Made by a program: the position numbers and the translations under genes
The notes under the pieces: generated by a model
The model's input: only the letters and a program-made list of their open reading frames with translations
Databases searched by the model: none
What the model was told of the DNA's origin: nothing
Assembly (NCBI RefSeq): GCF_001704415.2
Contig: NC_030814.1
Span: 75,137,121 to 75,201,120 of the forward strand
Length of the DNA stretch: 64,000 nt
Direction of reading: 5' to 3'
From: Capra hircus
Lineage: Eukaryota > Chordata > Mammalia > Artiodactyla > Bovidae
Shown here: positions 12,337 through 24,646 of the stretch, one piece after another
How the letters are laid out: the number at the start of each line of letters is the position of its first letter
How positions within the stretch are numbered: position 1 is the first letter of the stretch

Positions 12337-12774
12337 TCATTGATTTAAACTATCTTAGATTGAGCTGAAAGAAAAGGTACAGTGTAAGGTTGTTTTCAGT
12401 GGTAGCACAACCTTAAGGGGGAAAAGAGCCTTTAACTTAACAAAATGATGTGAAGGCATCTCAAGAAGCAATAGTGGCAGTGTTACAAAGAGGACAAATA
12501 AAGCACTAAATTAAACAATGTGTCTTGGACAAGAAAATCCTAAAGATGAAAGTGTTACCAAGGGCCCAGAAGAGAGACAGTGTTCAGGCAGCCCAGAGTC
12601 CTCATACGTTCCCATACGTTCCCTCGTACATCCTCACACGGATTGAGCAGGAGTGCTGCAGGAGAACACTGGAAATGTCAGGACAGCATCTCATGAGAAA
12701 ATGAGGACAATTTTCTTCCCAAGAGAACCTGATGAACTGACTCTGTCAATAACCTAAAAAAAATTTTAAAGATC
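12337..12774. other. Stretch without recognised gene
   Basis: No named repeat. A small tandem-like patch at about 12604-12630 repeats 'atacgttccc' twice. Confidence 0.35.
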
Positions 12775-12990
12775 AATACCTATCATTTATGTGGCTCTTT
12801 GGAAGTGAACACACACATACCCCTCCTCATTGTGAAGTTAGTATAACGACCATCCCCATTTAACAGATGAGGAAGGAACCCAACATAGGGTTCATTTAAT
12901 TCATTTGCCTAAGGTAACCCAGTTAGAAAGAACTGGAATTATTGACTTCAGCCCTGGTCCTCTGATACAAAATGCCACGTCTTCATTTTC
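12775..12990 (-). mobile_element. MIR SINE, reversed
   Basis: Complementary MIR text: 'catccccatttaacagatga' then 'ggaagga', 'ttgcctaaggtaacccag', 'tggaattattgacttcagcc'. Highly diverged. Confidence 0.6.
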
Positions 12991-13552
12991 AGCACATTAT
13001 CCTTAATTCTTTGTGTGGTGAAGATAAGAGAAAAAAGCAGGCTTGCTTTTTCTGCCACTCCCCTGCTAAGGGGTAAGGAGTCTTCTGCTGGACCAGATTC
13101 CAGATGTTGGAATCCCAGGAATAGGGAGAGAGGAAAGGAAACCTTTAGCTTCAGAGGCTAAGGTAGTCTATACAAGTAAAAGCAGCAGTGGGGAACCAGA
13201 AAGAGAGAGAGAGAGGGGGGGGTTCAACTGTAGGAGGAAAATAGGAAGGCAACATAGAATCTTTCAAGAAGATAACCAGGAATTTAAGAATGTTCAGAAT
13301 TAAGAGAAGCACCTTTAGAAACTTTAAGAAACTGTGTTGAGCATTAGTGTTTGTCATTGTTATTGCTGCTATAGTTTTAAACAGGTTTGATTAATTAACT
13401 GATATAGGTATTTCATTTTTCCTTACTTGATTGCTATTACTTGACTTCATGCTAAGATTAGACTACATGAATTCTAGTTTATATGTATAAGTAGTGATGG
13501 TAAAATATAAAAGTCAATTCTGGACAATTTTGCATATATATATAGCTAAACT

Positions 13553-13817
13553 AAGGCAATGGCACCCCACTCCAGTACTCTTGCCTGAAAAATCCCATGG
13601 ACAGAAGAGCTTGGTAGGCTACAGTCCATGGGGTTGCTAAGAGTCAGACACGACTGAGCGACTTCACTTTCACTTTTCACTTTCATGCATTGGAGAAGGA
13701 AATGGCAACCCACTCCAGTGTTCTTGCCTTGAGAATCCCAGGGACAGAGGAGCCTGGTAGGAGGCTGTCTATGGGGTCTCACAGACTCAGACATGACTGA
13801 AGCGACTTAGCAGCAGC
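13553..13817 (+). mobile_element. Bov-A2 SINE (full dimer) with TSD
   Basis: Both A-units in forward order with the 'cactttcacttttcactttc' linker and a (agc)n tail. TSD agctaaact at 13544-13552 and 13818-13826. Confidence 0.93.
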
Positions 13818-13826
13818 AGCTAAACT

Positions 13827-15107
13827 GAAGTTTGTGCAAATATATAGCAAACAAAATTTTCCAGTCTTTTGTTCACTAATACACTCTACCCTCAGTCAAA
13901 AATGGATAACTTTCACTCCTTGAAAGCACTCCAGACTTTTCTAGCTTTATATCTTTGCCCCATATCCCTTTAGGAAAGGCTTCCTGTGCTTTCCCAGACA
14001 GGCATCGTGCATCTCATTCTATGGATTTCTTTTGAACAATAACTCCCTCATTCATTCCTGTGTTCATATAAAAAGAAATCCGTTGCTTTGTAGGGGTTGT
14101 GTAAAGTAAGAAATGAAGAACTTAAGAGTTTACTGCGTATTTAGAGGAATATTGTAAGAAATTGGAGAGTAGGGAAGAGCCAAATCTATTTTCAATGTAA
14201 CCTATGTCAGAGTGGAAATCTGAAGACCCTCTGGATATATGAACTTTCTGTAGGTGTTTTGATCACTTCCACTAAGTACAAGGCAGCTGGAAAGATGATG
14301 CAAAGGCTCATTAGAGGATTGTCAAAGCAAAATCATTCCTGGCTTTCGCCACTTGGAAATCAAGCAGAGGAACTGGGAAGATTGCCCAGCAGTCTGCAAG
14401 GAGACGTTTCTACCATGAGGCCATGAAATAGAATTTAACATTATAAACTTAATTGTAGTCCTCATTTCTCTGTCTCCTCCTAACCTTGGACATTAAAGGA
14501 ATTGATATTATCAGTGAATGCAGTGAGTCAAGTTCCTAATGACATTCAAGCAATTGAATGATGTACCCTAGGCACTTACTTTCCACCAGGCCAGGAGTTG
14601 AGTTAGTCAGGTCAGCAGGTTGGAAAGGTGCTCTAAAAAAGAAAAGTGTGAATGATGTAATCACCCGCCAGCCAACAACAGGAAGGTGCTCTCTTGCTCC
14701 CTCAACGAGTTCAGTGAAACTCTGCATAGTGTCATGTCAGCCCCTGGGGTTCATTTTCTTTGGGTCTACTACATTAGATTCTATAGATTTTTAAGCTGCA
14801 AAGATATCAGTGATAATATTATTCCTATCATGCTTTGAAGCCACCTATTTGGTCCTAGAAGGAACGGGGATCAAACAGTTCAAATCCACACAAAATGAGT
14901 GCTCTAAACATAAACCAATACACTAGCAATATGCGTACTGAATCTGGAATTTTTTTCAAGCATGAATAAGCAATCTGGTGAAGGAAAACTGAAACTTTAT
15001 GTACACTCTGTTTCTGGAAAGACAGTATGAATATTGGACAGTTGGATTCGAGACTATGTTTTTAGCATGGTTAACTATTTTTACTTCAATTAAACTAGGG
15101 CTGCCAT
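13827..15107. other. Stretch without recognised gene
   Basis: Single-copy-like DNA. Open frames on both strands at about 14536-14794 overlap each other and show no domain; I do not support them as genes. Confidence 0.4.
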
Positions 15108-15116
15108 TTTACTGGT

Positions 15117-15707
15117 TTTAATTCAGTTCAGTCACTCAGTCATATCTGATTCTTTGTGACCCCTTGGACTGCAACACGCCAGGCTTCCCTGTCCATCACC
15201 AACTCCTGGAGATGGCTCAAACTCTTTATCTATTGAGTCAGTTATGCCATCCAACCATCTCATCCTCCATTGTCCCCTTCTCCTTCTGCCCTCAATCTTT
15301 CCCAGCATCAGGGTCTTTTCCAATGAGTCAGCTCTTCGCATCAGGTGGCCAAAGTATTAGAGTTTCAGCTTCAGCATCAGTCCTTCCAATGAATATTCAG
15401 GATTGATTTCCTTTAGGATGGACTAGTTGGATCTCCTTGCAGTCCAAGGGACTCTCAAGAGTCTTCTCCACCACCACAGTTCAAAAACATCAATTCTTCA
15501 GTGCTCAGCTTTCTTTACAGTCCAACTCTCATATCCATTTATGACTACTGGAAAAACCATAGCTTTGACTAGACAGACTTTTGTTGGCAAAGTAATGTAT
15601 CTGCTTTTTAATATGCTATCTAGATTGGTCATAGCTTTTCTTCCAAGGAGAAAGCATCTTTTAATTTCATGGCTGCAGTCACCATCTGCAGTGATACTGG
15701 AGCTCAA
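15117..15707 (-). mobile_element. BovB LINE, 5'-truncated
   Basis: Reversed BovB 3' end: (ttcagt) tail at 15121, then the end of the ORF2 coding region. On the minus strand a frame reads MRRADSLEKTLMLGKIEGRR and further up SILKSRYITLPTKVCLVKAM, the C-terminal part of BovB ORF2 beyond the RT domain. Frames are broken. Probable TSD ttta(c/t)tggt at 15108-15116 and 15708-15716 (one mismatch). Confidence 0.9.
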
Positions 15708-15716
15708 TTTATTGGT

Positions 15717-17454
15717 ATATTAGGGGCTTAAAGTCATTGTCTAATTTAGAAAAGCTACAGAAATATTACAGGTGTTGTTTTTCTTGTTACCCTTGGTGAT
15801 TAATATCTTTTCTCCACCCCAGCAGCTCAGGGCTCACAGAAAAGCTAACTTAGGTGATCAGTGTCTTCTCTTTTCCCTGTCCACACTCTAAAAGACTGAA
15901 AGCTAAGGCAGGTAAAAGACAAAGCAATGCATTAGCTAAAATTTATTCCTCAAGGTTTAAACAAGTATTATAGTTTTCACCAGCAAATGTTCTCTGTAAC
16001 TAGGAATCTAGACATTTGTAAAAATAGAATAAAATACGACCACATAAAAGTGCCCCTGTTTTAAACTGTTACAAGTAATTTGGAATTATTTGGGTCTCTA
16101 ATTTTTATGCTTCTGTATGTGTAGGAAAGATTTTTAAAAAGTTGTATTTCAAAAAGTCACTCCAATAAAAAAAAAGTTTAAGAAAAAAATCAATATTCTT
16201 TCTGCATGGTAGGGTACTGTGATATGTCTACACATTTACAAGGGGCATGCATAATGTTTAAATCAGGGGGAAAGTTATAGTAAGCCTTTTTTTAAAAAAA
16301 GAGAATATATTGTACTTCTATAAAAGTTGTAGATTTTTGTCTTTTATGCAACAGTTCCAATAAAGTAGAACTAAAATTTTACTCAATTCCAGAAAAGTAA
16401 ATGTTCCTTTTGAATTTAATAACCAGCATTTATGACAGGATCTACTTGAAGGAGAAAAAATACAGCTCACTTTTGCCTTTGAGAAACAAAGTAGGTTTTC
16501 TCCACAGACAAAGTGAGTGTAATAAAAGCCAAATGTTTTAACAGATGAGTAGAGTGTTCATGATAAAAAAAAAAAAAAAAATTCGAAAAACAAAAACCAA
16601 AAATCATCTTTTAAATGAGTAGTTTCAGAATCATATGGTGTTTGTAATAGACAGTTAAAGAGGTTTTACTCAAGTACAACCTAACACATGAATCTTTTCC
16701 AGTGAAAATAAACTGTCTGGGATCATAGATATGACATACTTAATTATTTTCTGGGAACTCAATTATGCAGTGATCATCTCTGATCCTTGAAATGATAATA
16801 CAGATAAATACTCTATACAATGATGCCACAGTATAAATTTCGGAGAGTCATCAGAGCTTTAAATCAAGGCTAATATACTTTGAAGATGAAATGATTCCAA
16901 TTAGCCTTGGTACCCGCAAGTCTCCAAATTCATCACAAGAAAAACACAGCTTCAATAAATTTCAAGAAATATTTACTTTGCTAATTGCCAACATGTTCCA
17001 AACTTTCTAACTTGGAGACACAAAGTCCAAAAGAATGACTTTGCTGGCCTTAACTAAGGTATAACTATATCAACAGGATTCACATTGATGGCATCAAAGC
17101 ATTTATTCCACGTTCTTACCAGACTTGCAACACAAAGAATGTCCCATTTAGTCAGTACTGATATAATTTTTTAAATAAAAATTTCATATAAAACAAATCT
17201 AAGACAAGAATACCCCTAAAGTCATCCCCTTTTCTGGGTTCCTAATTTCAAAGGCAAAAGTCAAATTTGAATAAGATCTTATCAGAAAAAGACAGAAGTG
17301 AAAAAGCTAACAGTTTCTTCTGTCACATGTTGAGCACAATCTCAGTGAAGGCTATGGGATCACATGATTAGGTTTCAGAAGTAGCACATGTGGAAGAAGG
17401 TTGGTAGGGAAAGAAGTTAGGGCACAACAGTAGGAATAGTCTCTCAAAAAACTT
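15717..17454. other. Stretch without recognised gene
   Basis: About 1.7 kb of AT-rich single-copy-like DNA with A-runs at ~16150 and ~16565-16582. No open frame of note and no repeat I can name. Confidence 0.45.
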
Positions 17455-17459
17455 AAATA

Positions 17460-17690
17460 GCAGGCATTTTATATATATTATCTTATTTAACTTCCCCAAC
17501 AGCTTTATGAAGTAAATACCATTTTCTTTTCTATTATTGCATCTTTATGGATGAAAAATCTGCATCAGAGAAAAAGTGATGAGATCAGGTCAGGTGATAT
17601 GCTTAGTAACTAGTAGAGCACAATTTAAACCCATATCTGTCTAATGCCAAAGGCAAAGCTCTTAATTTATCAATAACTCTACCTTTCAAG
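17460..17690 (-). mobile_element. MIR SINE, reversed
   Basis: Complementary MIR pattern: 'attatcttatttaacttccc', 'agctttatgaagtaaatacc', 'gatgaaaaatctgcatcaga', 'taactagtagagcacaattt'. Diverged. Confidence 0.55.
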
Positions 17691-17821
17691 ATACTTTACA
17701 AAGGATCACTATTTTTCAGTTAAAAAAAAAAAAAAGGACTTTAGAGATCATATTTTCCTAGGGCACTGACACTAACTATGAAAACTGAATCTGAGATTGC
17801 TGGTCTCTGCCTCAGTGCCTA

Positions 17822-17939
17822 CCCACTCCAGTGTTCTTGCCTGGAGAATCCCAGGGATAGGGGAGCCTGGTGGGCTGCCATCTGTGGGGTCGCACAGAGT
17901 CGGACACGACTGAAGCGACTTAGCAGAAACAGCAGCAGT
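17822..17939 (+). mobile_element. Bov-A SINE, 5'-truncated, with TSD
   Basis: A-unit starting at 'cccactccagtgttcttgcc' and ending in an impure (agc)n tail. The 11-mer ctcagtgccta occurs at 17811-17821 and 17940-17950, the TSD. Confidence 0.9.
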
Positions 17940-18234
17940 CTCAGTGCCTAGCAGAATGAAGAAAGGAATCAGGGTTTAATCTGTATCAAATTACACTGTC
18001 AGGTGCAAAGTAATGGAGAAACAACTTTGTCCATGACCCCAGGTAGCTGCTAGAACTGCTGGAACCAGTGCTAAATATTTAGCTTGTTACCTACCTGTTT
18101 TATAAATGAGGAGAGAGTAAGTGCCTCAGTCAATGTCACCCAGATAGTTCATCACAAAACTGTTAGGAGAACCACTGATCGATATCACCCACCCTGGCAG
18201 GGCATCCACAGTCACCATCTGCATGATTACTTTT

Positions 18235-18650
18235 CAATAGGAAGTCCTGATAATAAGCACTGAACTAACAAGCCACCACCAATGGGAAGGAATCTGGGAA
18301 AGGTCAAATGAAGGTGTCAATCCATATGTCCTATTGAGCTCCCCGAATCCTTCTTGCTGGAATCCATCTTGGCTGAGTGACGTGTGTACCACCAGGACAG
18401 ACCCTGAGTCAGAATGACTGGCCAGAGACAACCTAGAAACTAATCCCTTAACCATCAAACCTGAGACTGAGCAGCATGGGAGAGAAGTCCTCCTGGGTTC
18501 TCTCACCCTCCTGCTCTCCGCCCAGGCACTCCTTTCCAATAAAGGCTCCTGCTTTGTCAACACGTGGGTCTCTTTGGACAATTCATTTCTGAGTGTTATA
18601 CATGAGCCCACTCTCAGGCCCTGGAAAGGGTCCCCCTTCTCACAGCATTA
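18235..18650 (+). mobile_element. Solo LTR of a bovid endogenous retrovirus
   Basis: A promoter-like stretch ends in an AATAAA signal at 18538-18543 followed by 'ggctcctgctttgtca' and a U5-like end ('ggacaattcatttctgagtg', 'ggaaagggtcccccttctca' then 'cagca'). This arrangement (U3-R-U5, poly(A) signal inside) is that of an LTR, and the U5 text resembles bovid ERV LTRs. No gag, pol or env sequence is nearby. The 5' edge is approximate. A 125-codon minus-strand frame here has no domain and is incidental. Confidence 0.5.
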
Positions 18651-20500
18651 CTAGGACCAGCATTCAGGTTTCCTTTCTCCCATGCCACTGTCTCTCCAAT
18701 ATCTGCTTTCATCTGCCTTCGAACCCAAAGTTCAGAAGCCACAAACTCCATCTGGCTGTACTGTACATTCTTTGAGCCCCACAATGTTTATAAACAGTGA
18801 GCCAATATTTTAAAGATACTTCACATAACAATATATATTTACAGCTTCTCCTGAAGAAGAGGAGGAGGAGATCTGGCAACTGGATCAAGCATGTGCAGGA
18901 AAATGGGCATGAAGGCTGCGGTGCACAGCCATGGTGTCACTTGGTTACTGCCCCTGGAGTATCTGATCCTCCCCTGTTAGCCCCACTGGTAGTATTTTTA
19001 TTGGGTATTGACCGCAAATATTGCGGTAGTCATTCATAATTTCCATCAACTTTTTTCAGTTTGCGTCTCAGCGACATTGCAGCATTGTATTCCCTACAAT
19101 ATATGGCCATGAACTAACCTTGGCCAAGGAAATGTGAGTATGGATTATGTGTGGCACCCTTGGGAAGAAGCTTTAATACCGGGACACAATGACTCACTCT
19201 TTTTTTTTCTCTTTGCCACACTGAAGAACTATTTGCCTATGAGCCTGGATCCAGGAGTAAGGACTATCCAAAGTAAAACCCACATGGGGACTCAACAGAA
19301 AGCGAACCTGAGCAAGAAATAAACCTGCTGTCTTCAACTATTGAGAATCTGGGATCCATCTGTTTCAGCACATAATCTAGCCTCTCTGGGTTATCTCCAC
19401 CATGTTAAGAGTGGCAGATAATGTCACCTTTACAAAGCCAGCCCCTGCTGCCTATGGAATTTGCTGACTCACCTTTATGGTTCAGGACAAATGGCCGTTT
19501 TCTTTAAAAGATGAAAATAAATAAATAAATAAAGGAAGAGAGAGAAAAGAAAATGACATGGAGGAGGAAAAGGAAGAAGGGGGGTGGATAAAGGCAAAAG
19601 GCAGTGGCTGTTGGTGACACTGCAGGGTCCTTAACAGATAATTCTTTCATGTTTTATTTGCAACTGTTACTGGAATCTTCATGGAGATTATAGTATAATA
19701 TAACCAAAGTCACCCATCCACTGTAAGTTGCCATCAAATAAGTGTTAGAACATTAGACTAGGAGAAACAACTGAGTCCATCCTCTTATTTTAGAGGCAAA
19801 AATGAAGACAGAAAATTTTCAGTGCTATCAAATAGTACTTTCTATAAAGATGGAAATGTTACTCTGCATTGTTAAATATAGTAGCCATTAGTTTCAGTTA
19901 ATTAATGAACATGTGTAGTTAATGCAACAGAAAAACTGATTATTTTATTTTAATAAGTATAAATTTAAATACTCACATGTGAATAATAGCTACTGTTTTG
20001 AAAAACTGTATAAACTTGTATTGTCCAAAGGAATAAGATTAATCAGTACCAAGGTCATGATTCAAATGTAGTTCCCTATATCTTTTAGAGGATTTCCCAA
20101 ATTTCTTAAATATATAGATCAAATTGGCCCTCATCCTAATACAAATATGAAGTCATAGCTATTTTCCTGTTACTGCTGCTTCATACCTGAACTCTTCTAG
20201 AGCTGTAAACTAGCATCCCAAAGTAGCTTACTATTCTGATACTTTCTCTTCAGTCATTAGATCACATGGTTCTAACCATGTCTGCTCTCGACTATATGGG
20301 ACCTGCTCTTTAAACAATGATTTTCTTTATCCCACTGTAAGCCTCAGGCAGAAACTTGGTGGGTGACTTGTGTCAAGTATCGTGATTTCAGGAGTTCTCT
20401 AAAATGTCTATATAACCTGCCTTGTATCAACACAGGTTCTAAGTATTTTTTTCATCTTCTCATTATAACTTTGATAAAATGATAAACAAGAGACAAAACA
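18651..20500. other. Stretch without recognised gene; small AAAT microsatellite
   Basis: Single-copy-like. An (AAAT)n run lies at about 19514-19533, followed by an AG-rich patch to ~19585. No gene or major repeat supported. Confidence 0.45.
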
Positions 20501-20501
20501 T

Positions 20502-20579
20502 TTCCTGACCCAGGGATCGAACCCGGGTCTCCCACATTGGAGGCAGACACTTTAACCTCTGAGCCACCAGGGAGGCCCA
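20502..20579 (-). mobile_element. tRNA-derived SINE head (Bov-tA/CHR type), reversed
   Basis: Only the tRNA-related part is present: on the minus strand it reads 'ctccctggtggctcagagg' and a perfect B box within 'cccgggttcgatccctgg'. The A-unit is missing. Confidence 0.8.
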
Positions 20580-20699
20580 TACAAAAGATAATAATGGAAT
20601 TAAATGCATGCCAGTGTATTAAAGAGTGACAGCTGATTTGGTCGTGTCATATGACATCGATAATAAAAGAGACAGAATGTGGTCCGAGGGTTACCATCA

Positions 20700-20890
20700 G
20701 TAGCAAAATTTACTCATCACTGAGCACCTCTAACTTGCATAAGCTCTTTACATGTATTTAGTTGTAATATCTCAAAGAGACAGATTTTGTCTATATCTCT
20801 ATTTTAATAGACTTTCAAGATCACATATCCAGTAAATGATGAAGCTGCATTCAAAAAATCAGGCAGCTAATCTATGCTCTAATTTCTAGG
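20700..20890 (-). mobile_element. MIR SINE, reversed
   Basis: Complementary MIR text 'cactgagcacctctaacttg', 'agctctttacatgtatttag', 'agatcacatatccagtaaat'. Confidence 0.55.
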
Positions 20891-20924
20891 GTAAAAAAGA
20901 CAACATAAAAATTGTAAAAAACTA

Positions 20925-21270
20925 AGAACCAGAAGAATGGATTTCTGTCCTAGATCTGCCATGAATTCACAAAACTGAGCAAGAAACTCAACTCTAAGCT
21001 CATTTCTAATATAAATTCCTTAGTAGTTGTTCTACATCTTCTCTAAACTGGCTGGGATTCTAAATACAATGGATTTCAGATTTCAGTCCAAGCTAAGGTC
21101 TCCTTTAGACCTGAGGCATGTTTCTTACTGTGCATGTCTTGGTCCGTAATGTTATCTGTAAAACAGTACTAATATTGCCATTTTACAGATCAGTTGTAAG
21201 GATTAAGTTAAATAAGCCACTAAAATGCCTGGCGTGGTGCCTACCACTATAAAAGCCTAGAAATTATAGT
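20925..21270 (+). mobile_element. MIR SINE fragments
   Basis: Forward MIR-like text in two pieces: 'gatctgccatgaattcacaa ... aaactcaactctaag', then 'ttatctgtaaaacagtacta', 'taaggattaagttaaataag', 'aaaatgcctggcgtggtgcc'. Possibly one MIR with an insertion or two partial copies. Confidence 0.5.
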
Positions 21271-21892
21271 TTTCCTTCTCCCTTTCAGCAATAATGTCCC
21301 AATATTCTAAGTGAAGCTGTCTTCATAAACCATCCCTTACCTTTCAGCAAACACTAATTAACTGGAAACACTATGGGTGATTCATTTATGATCAAGACAT
21401 GGTATACAATGACTAGCCTTTATCTGTGCTTTTGTTGTAAGAAAATCACACCAATGCATAAATCATAAGGGATAGTCTTTATCTGAAAAGGAAAGAAAAC
21501 TATTTGCTGAGTAGCAATGAGGTCTTAATAAACTAGAAGTGTAACACCTGTCAGGTAAAACAGCAATGAAACAAATCAGGGCAGTAGATCATCATAAGTT
21601 ACATATTATTTCCAAACATTAAAATACTTAGGGGCCATGATATACCTAGGAAATTAAATGAAGTAGGAAGTAACATCAGCATCACGGTGACCCAAGACAT
21701 TCCCTTTGTCTCTCCCCTTCAAATGCGCAACCAGTAAAACAGTCATAACGCCAAGATTCCTCTGCTCAGTATATCAGGATACTGTGAGTTCCACACATCT
21801 GTACATCTAAAAGTGGGTGGACTGGGACACACATAAGAGGTAGAACTGGGAGAGCAACAAATGGGGCGCCTGTAATCCTAGCCCCCTGGCAG

Positions 21893-22265
21893 TAACACAT
21901 TAATTGATTCATGCATGTTGAACCATCCTTGTGATCCCAGAGTAAAATCAAATGGATCAAGGTGTGTGACCCATTTTATACATTGTTGGTTCAGTTTGCT
22001 AACATTTTTGTTGAGGATTTTTACATCAATATTCAAATACATTGGTCTGTAATTCTTTTTTTTTTTTTTTAAAGTGTGTTTGTCTGGTTTTTTATCAGGT
22101 AAAGGTGCCTCATAGAATCAATTTGGGAGCATCCAATCCTCTTCAACTTTTTGAAACAGTTTGAAAGGATAGGTATTAACTCTTCCTTATATGTTTGGTA
22201 GAATTCCCCAGGCAAACTAGTCCTGGGCTTTTGTTTGCTGGGAGTATTTTTTTTTTTTAATTACA
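21893..22265 (-). mobile_element. L1 ORF2 fragment, reversed
   Basis: Complement of the L1 RT region: 'attgattcatgcatgttgaa', 'gctaacatttttgttgagga', 'tggtagaattccccaggcaa', 'cctgggcttttgtttgctgg'. It abuts the 5' UTR of a plus-strand old L1. Confidence 0.8.
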
Positions 22266-22274
22266 AATTCAACT

Positions 22275-24632
22275 TGACTTCTGGTGGGACCTGTAACCCC
22301 ATCCCTCCAGCTTCAGGGGAGCCAATGAGTGATCCTAGTTCCCCTCTCAACCTCTCACTCCCCACCCAGGCAAGCCCAGATGTGTGTCCACCGTCCCAAC
22401 AACAGCAGTAGCACCTGCAGCATCAAGTCACCAGCAATCCCAGAGAAACAGCAGCAAGTGCACTAGATTACACCTCTAGTACAGGCAGCAGAGGGTGGAA
22501 ACTGCATGCACAAATGTAACCAGAGGCAACTCAGGTAAGAGAAATCAAAAATTTGTGCTATAGTGCCACCTACTGAAAAACTTAAAAAAATTCTATATAC
22601 TAACGTTAAATTGTTTAAAAGGTGTTCACTACTTCTAATGAACCAGCTAAAGAACAATTCATCAATCACCATGAAAAGTGTCACAAAAAGAAAATGATAG
22701 TTTTGCAGAAACCCAAGCTTAATTCATGGAATATCACAATCTGAGAAAGAAGTCAAATAGCTATCATGATGAAATTTGGCAAACTTCAAGAAAACTCAAA
22801 TGCAGTTCACTGAGCTTAGGAATAAAACTAATGAACAGAAGGAATATTTCACCAAAGAAATTGAAACTCTAAAAAAGAACCAAATGACCGTAATTCAGGA
22901 GTGGAAGAATTCAGCAAATGAGATGAAGACCTCATTAGGAAGTCTTGGAAATAGAGCAGAACTTATGGAAGAGAGAATTATCAAGCTTGAAGATAGAATC
23001 CTAGAAATAATATGGGCAGAACAAAAGAAAAAACTAATAGCTGAAAAAAGAAATTTTGTGATAACTATCTGACTCCATTAGGAACTGTCTGACTCATAAG
23101 GATAATGGATATCTCATGCATTGGAGAAGGAAATGGCAACCCACTCCAGTGTTCTTGCCTGGAGAATCCCAGGGACAGGGGAGCCTGGTGGGCTGCCATC
23201 TATGGGGTCACACAGAGTCGGACGACTGCAGCGACTTAGCAGCAGCAGCAGCAGCAGGAGAAGAGAGGGAGAAGGGAGCAGAGTTTATTTAAAGAAACAA
23301 TAGCTGTGAATTTCCCAAACTGGGGAAATAATTGGATACACAAGACCATGAAGCTAAGACAGTGTCTAATTACTTCAATGGAAAAGACCTTCTCAAAGAT
23401 ACATTATATTGAAACTGTCAAAAGTCAGTGACAAAAAATTTTAAAGGTAGCCAGGAGATGAAAAAAAGACAGTGACCCACAAAGGGTTCTCATTAGGCTA
23501 TCAGCAGATTTCTCAGCAAAACTCTACAGACCAGCAGATGGTGGAAATGACATTCAAAATTTTGAAAGATTAAAAACATTCATCCAAGAATACTCCATCG
23601 AGAAATGTTATCATTCAGATATGAAGGATGAAATAAAGGCTTTCCCAAACAAACGTAGAGGGACTTTATCACCACTAGACCTGCCTTGCAAGAAATGCTG
23701 ACATGAAAAGCTAAAACACACAAAACTTTGAGAAGGTGATGACTAGAATCAGAAAATTGCAACTCTATATCAGAATGGGTTGTGAAACACTCAATTATAG
23801 CATAAAGTTTAAAGGGAACAAAAAGCAGGGAAAATAACTATGGATACTTGGTAACAAAATCATAACATAGAAAGGAGTAATTGGAAACAAAAGCAGAAAG
23901 GGAAAAGGAAAAGGATGAACCTGTATGGGTAAAGGAAGATAAGATACTATCAGCAGAAAAAGGACTATTTTATCTACCAAACATTTATACACATCTCACA
24001 GTAACTATGAAAGAAACATCTAGAGCAGGGGCATGAAATATGAGAAAAAGAAGGATTTTTTTTTTTTTTTTAAGTCACAGAAATCCAAACTAAGCAGACA
24101 GAAACACAGGGGGAAAAAAAGAAACAATAGAGATATAAAGCAACCACAAAACAAAAGAAAGGCAGTGCTAACACCTCATTTATCAATAATCACCCTAAGT
24201 GCAAATGAACTTAATTCAGCAAAAGACACACAGTGGCTGATTGGATTAAAAAATAATAAGACCCAAACATATTTTGCCTCCAGAAGATTCACTTGATTTA
24301 TAAAGACAAACATAGATTCAAAGTACAGGGATGGAAGATGATACTTGAAGCAAAAGGCAACCAAAAGAATGCCAGAGTAGCTGTACTCATATCAGAAAAA
24401 ATATACTCTCAGCTGAAAAATATAACAAGAGAAAAAGATGAATAGTATATAATGATAAAGGAAACAATTCAGCAAGAAGATATGGTTATTAACACATATG
24501 GACCTAACATAGGAGTACCAAAATATATAAAGCAACTATGAACAGACCTAAAAAAAAATAAACTAGAACTATCATATGTTCTAGTTATTCCACTTCTGGA
24601 TATTTATTCAAAGAATATGAGAACAGTGATTC
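22275..24632 (+). mobile_element. Old L1 (L1M/HAL1-like): 5' UTR, ORF1 and start of ORF2
   Basis: 22275-22680 resembles an L1 5' UTR ('gtgccacctactg'). 22776-23072 is a 98-codon frame (MANFKKTQMQFTELRNKTNE...) rich in heptad-spaced L, I and E: the coiled-coil part of an L1 ORF1-type protein that forms the trimeric RNA chaperone. 23300-24000 continues with ORF1/intergenic text. 24090-24540 matches the start of ORF2 (endonuclease; 'gagtagctgtactcatatca'). The copy then jumps to ORF2 3' text near 24560 ('gttattccacttctgg'), so most of RT is deleted. It is split by a SINE (23117-23258) and by the young L1 starting at 24647, and resumes at 25826. Confidence 0.7.
23117..23258 (+). mobile_element. 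Bov-A SINE inside old L1
   Basis: Second unit of Bov-A2 ('gcattggagaaggaaatggc' to (agc)n), one deletion in 'cggacgactgcagcg'. It interrupts the old L1 ORF1/intergenic region. Confidence 0.9.
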
Positions 24633-24646
24633 AAAAAGATATGTAA

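Noticed and set aside
18234..18611. 125-codon minus-strand ORF
   Set aside because: Lies in an LTR-like segment, antisense to it, with no domain.
18235..18650. Complete endogenous retrovirus
   Set aside because: Only one LTR-like unit is present; no internal gag, pol or env text is found on either side.
22776..23072. 98-codon coiled-coil ORF as a cellular coiled-coil gene
   Set aside because: It sits between L1 5'-UTR-like and ORF2-start-like text; it is the coiled-coil of an old L1 ORF1.
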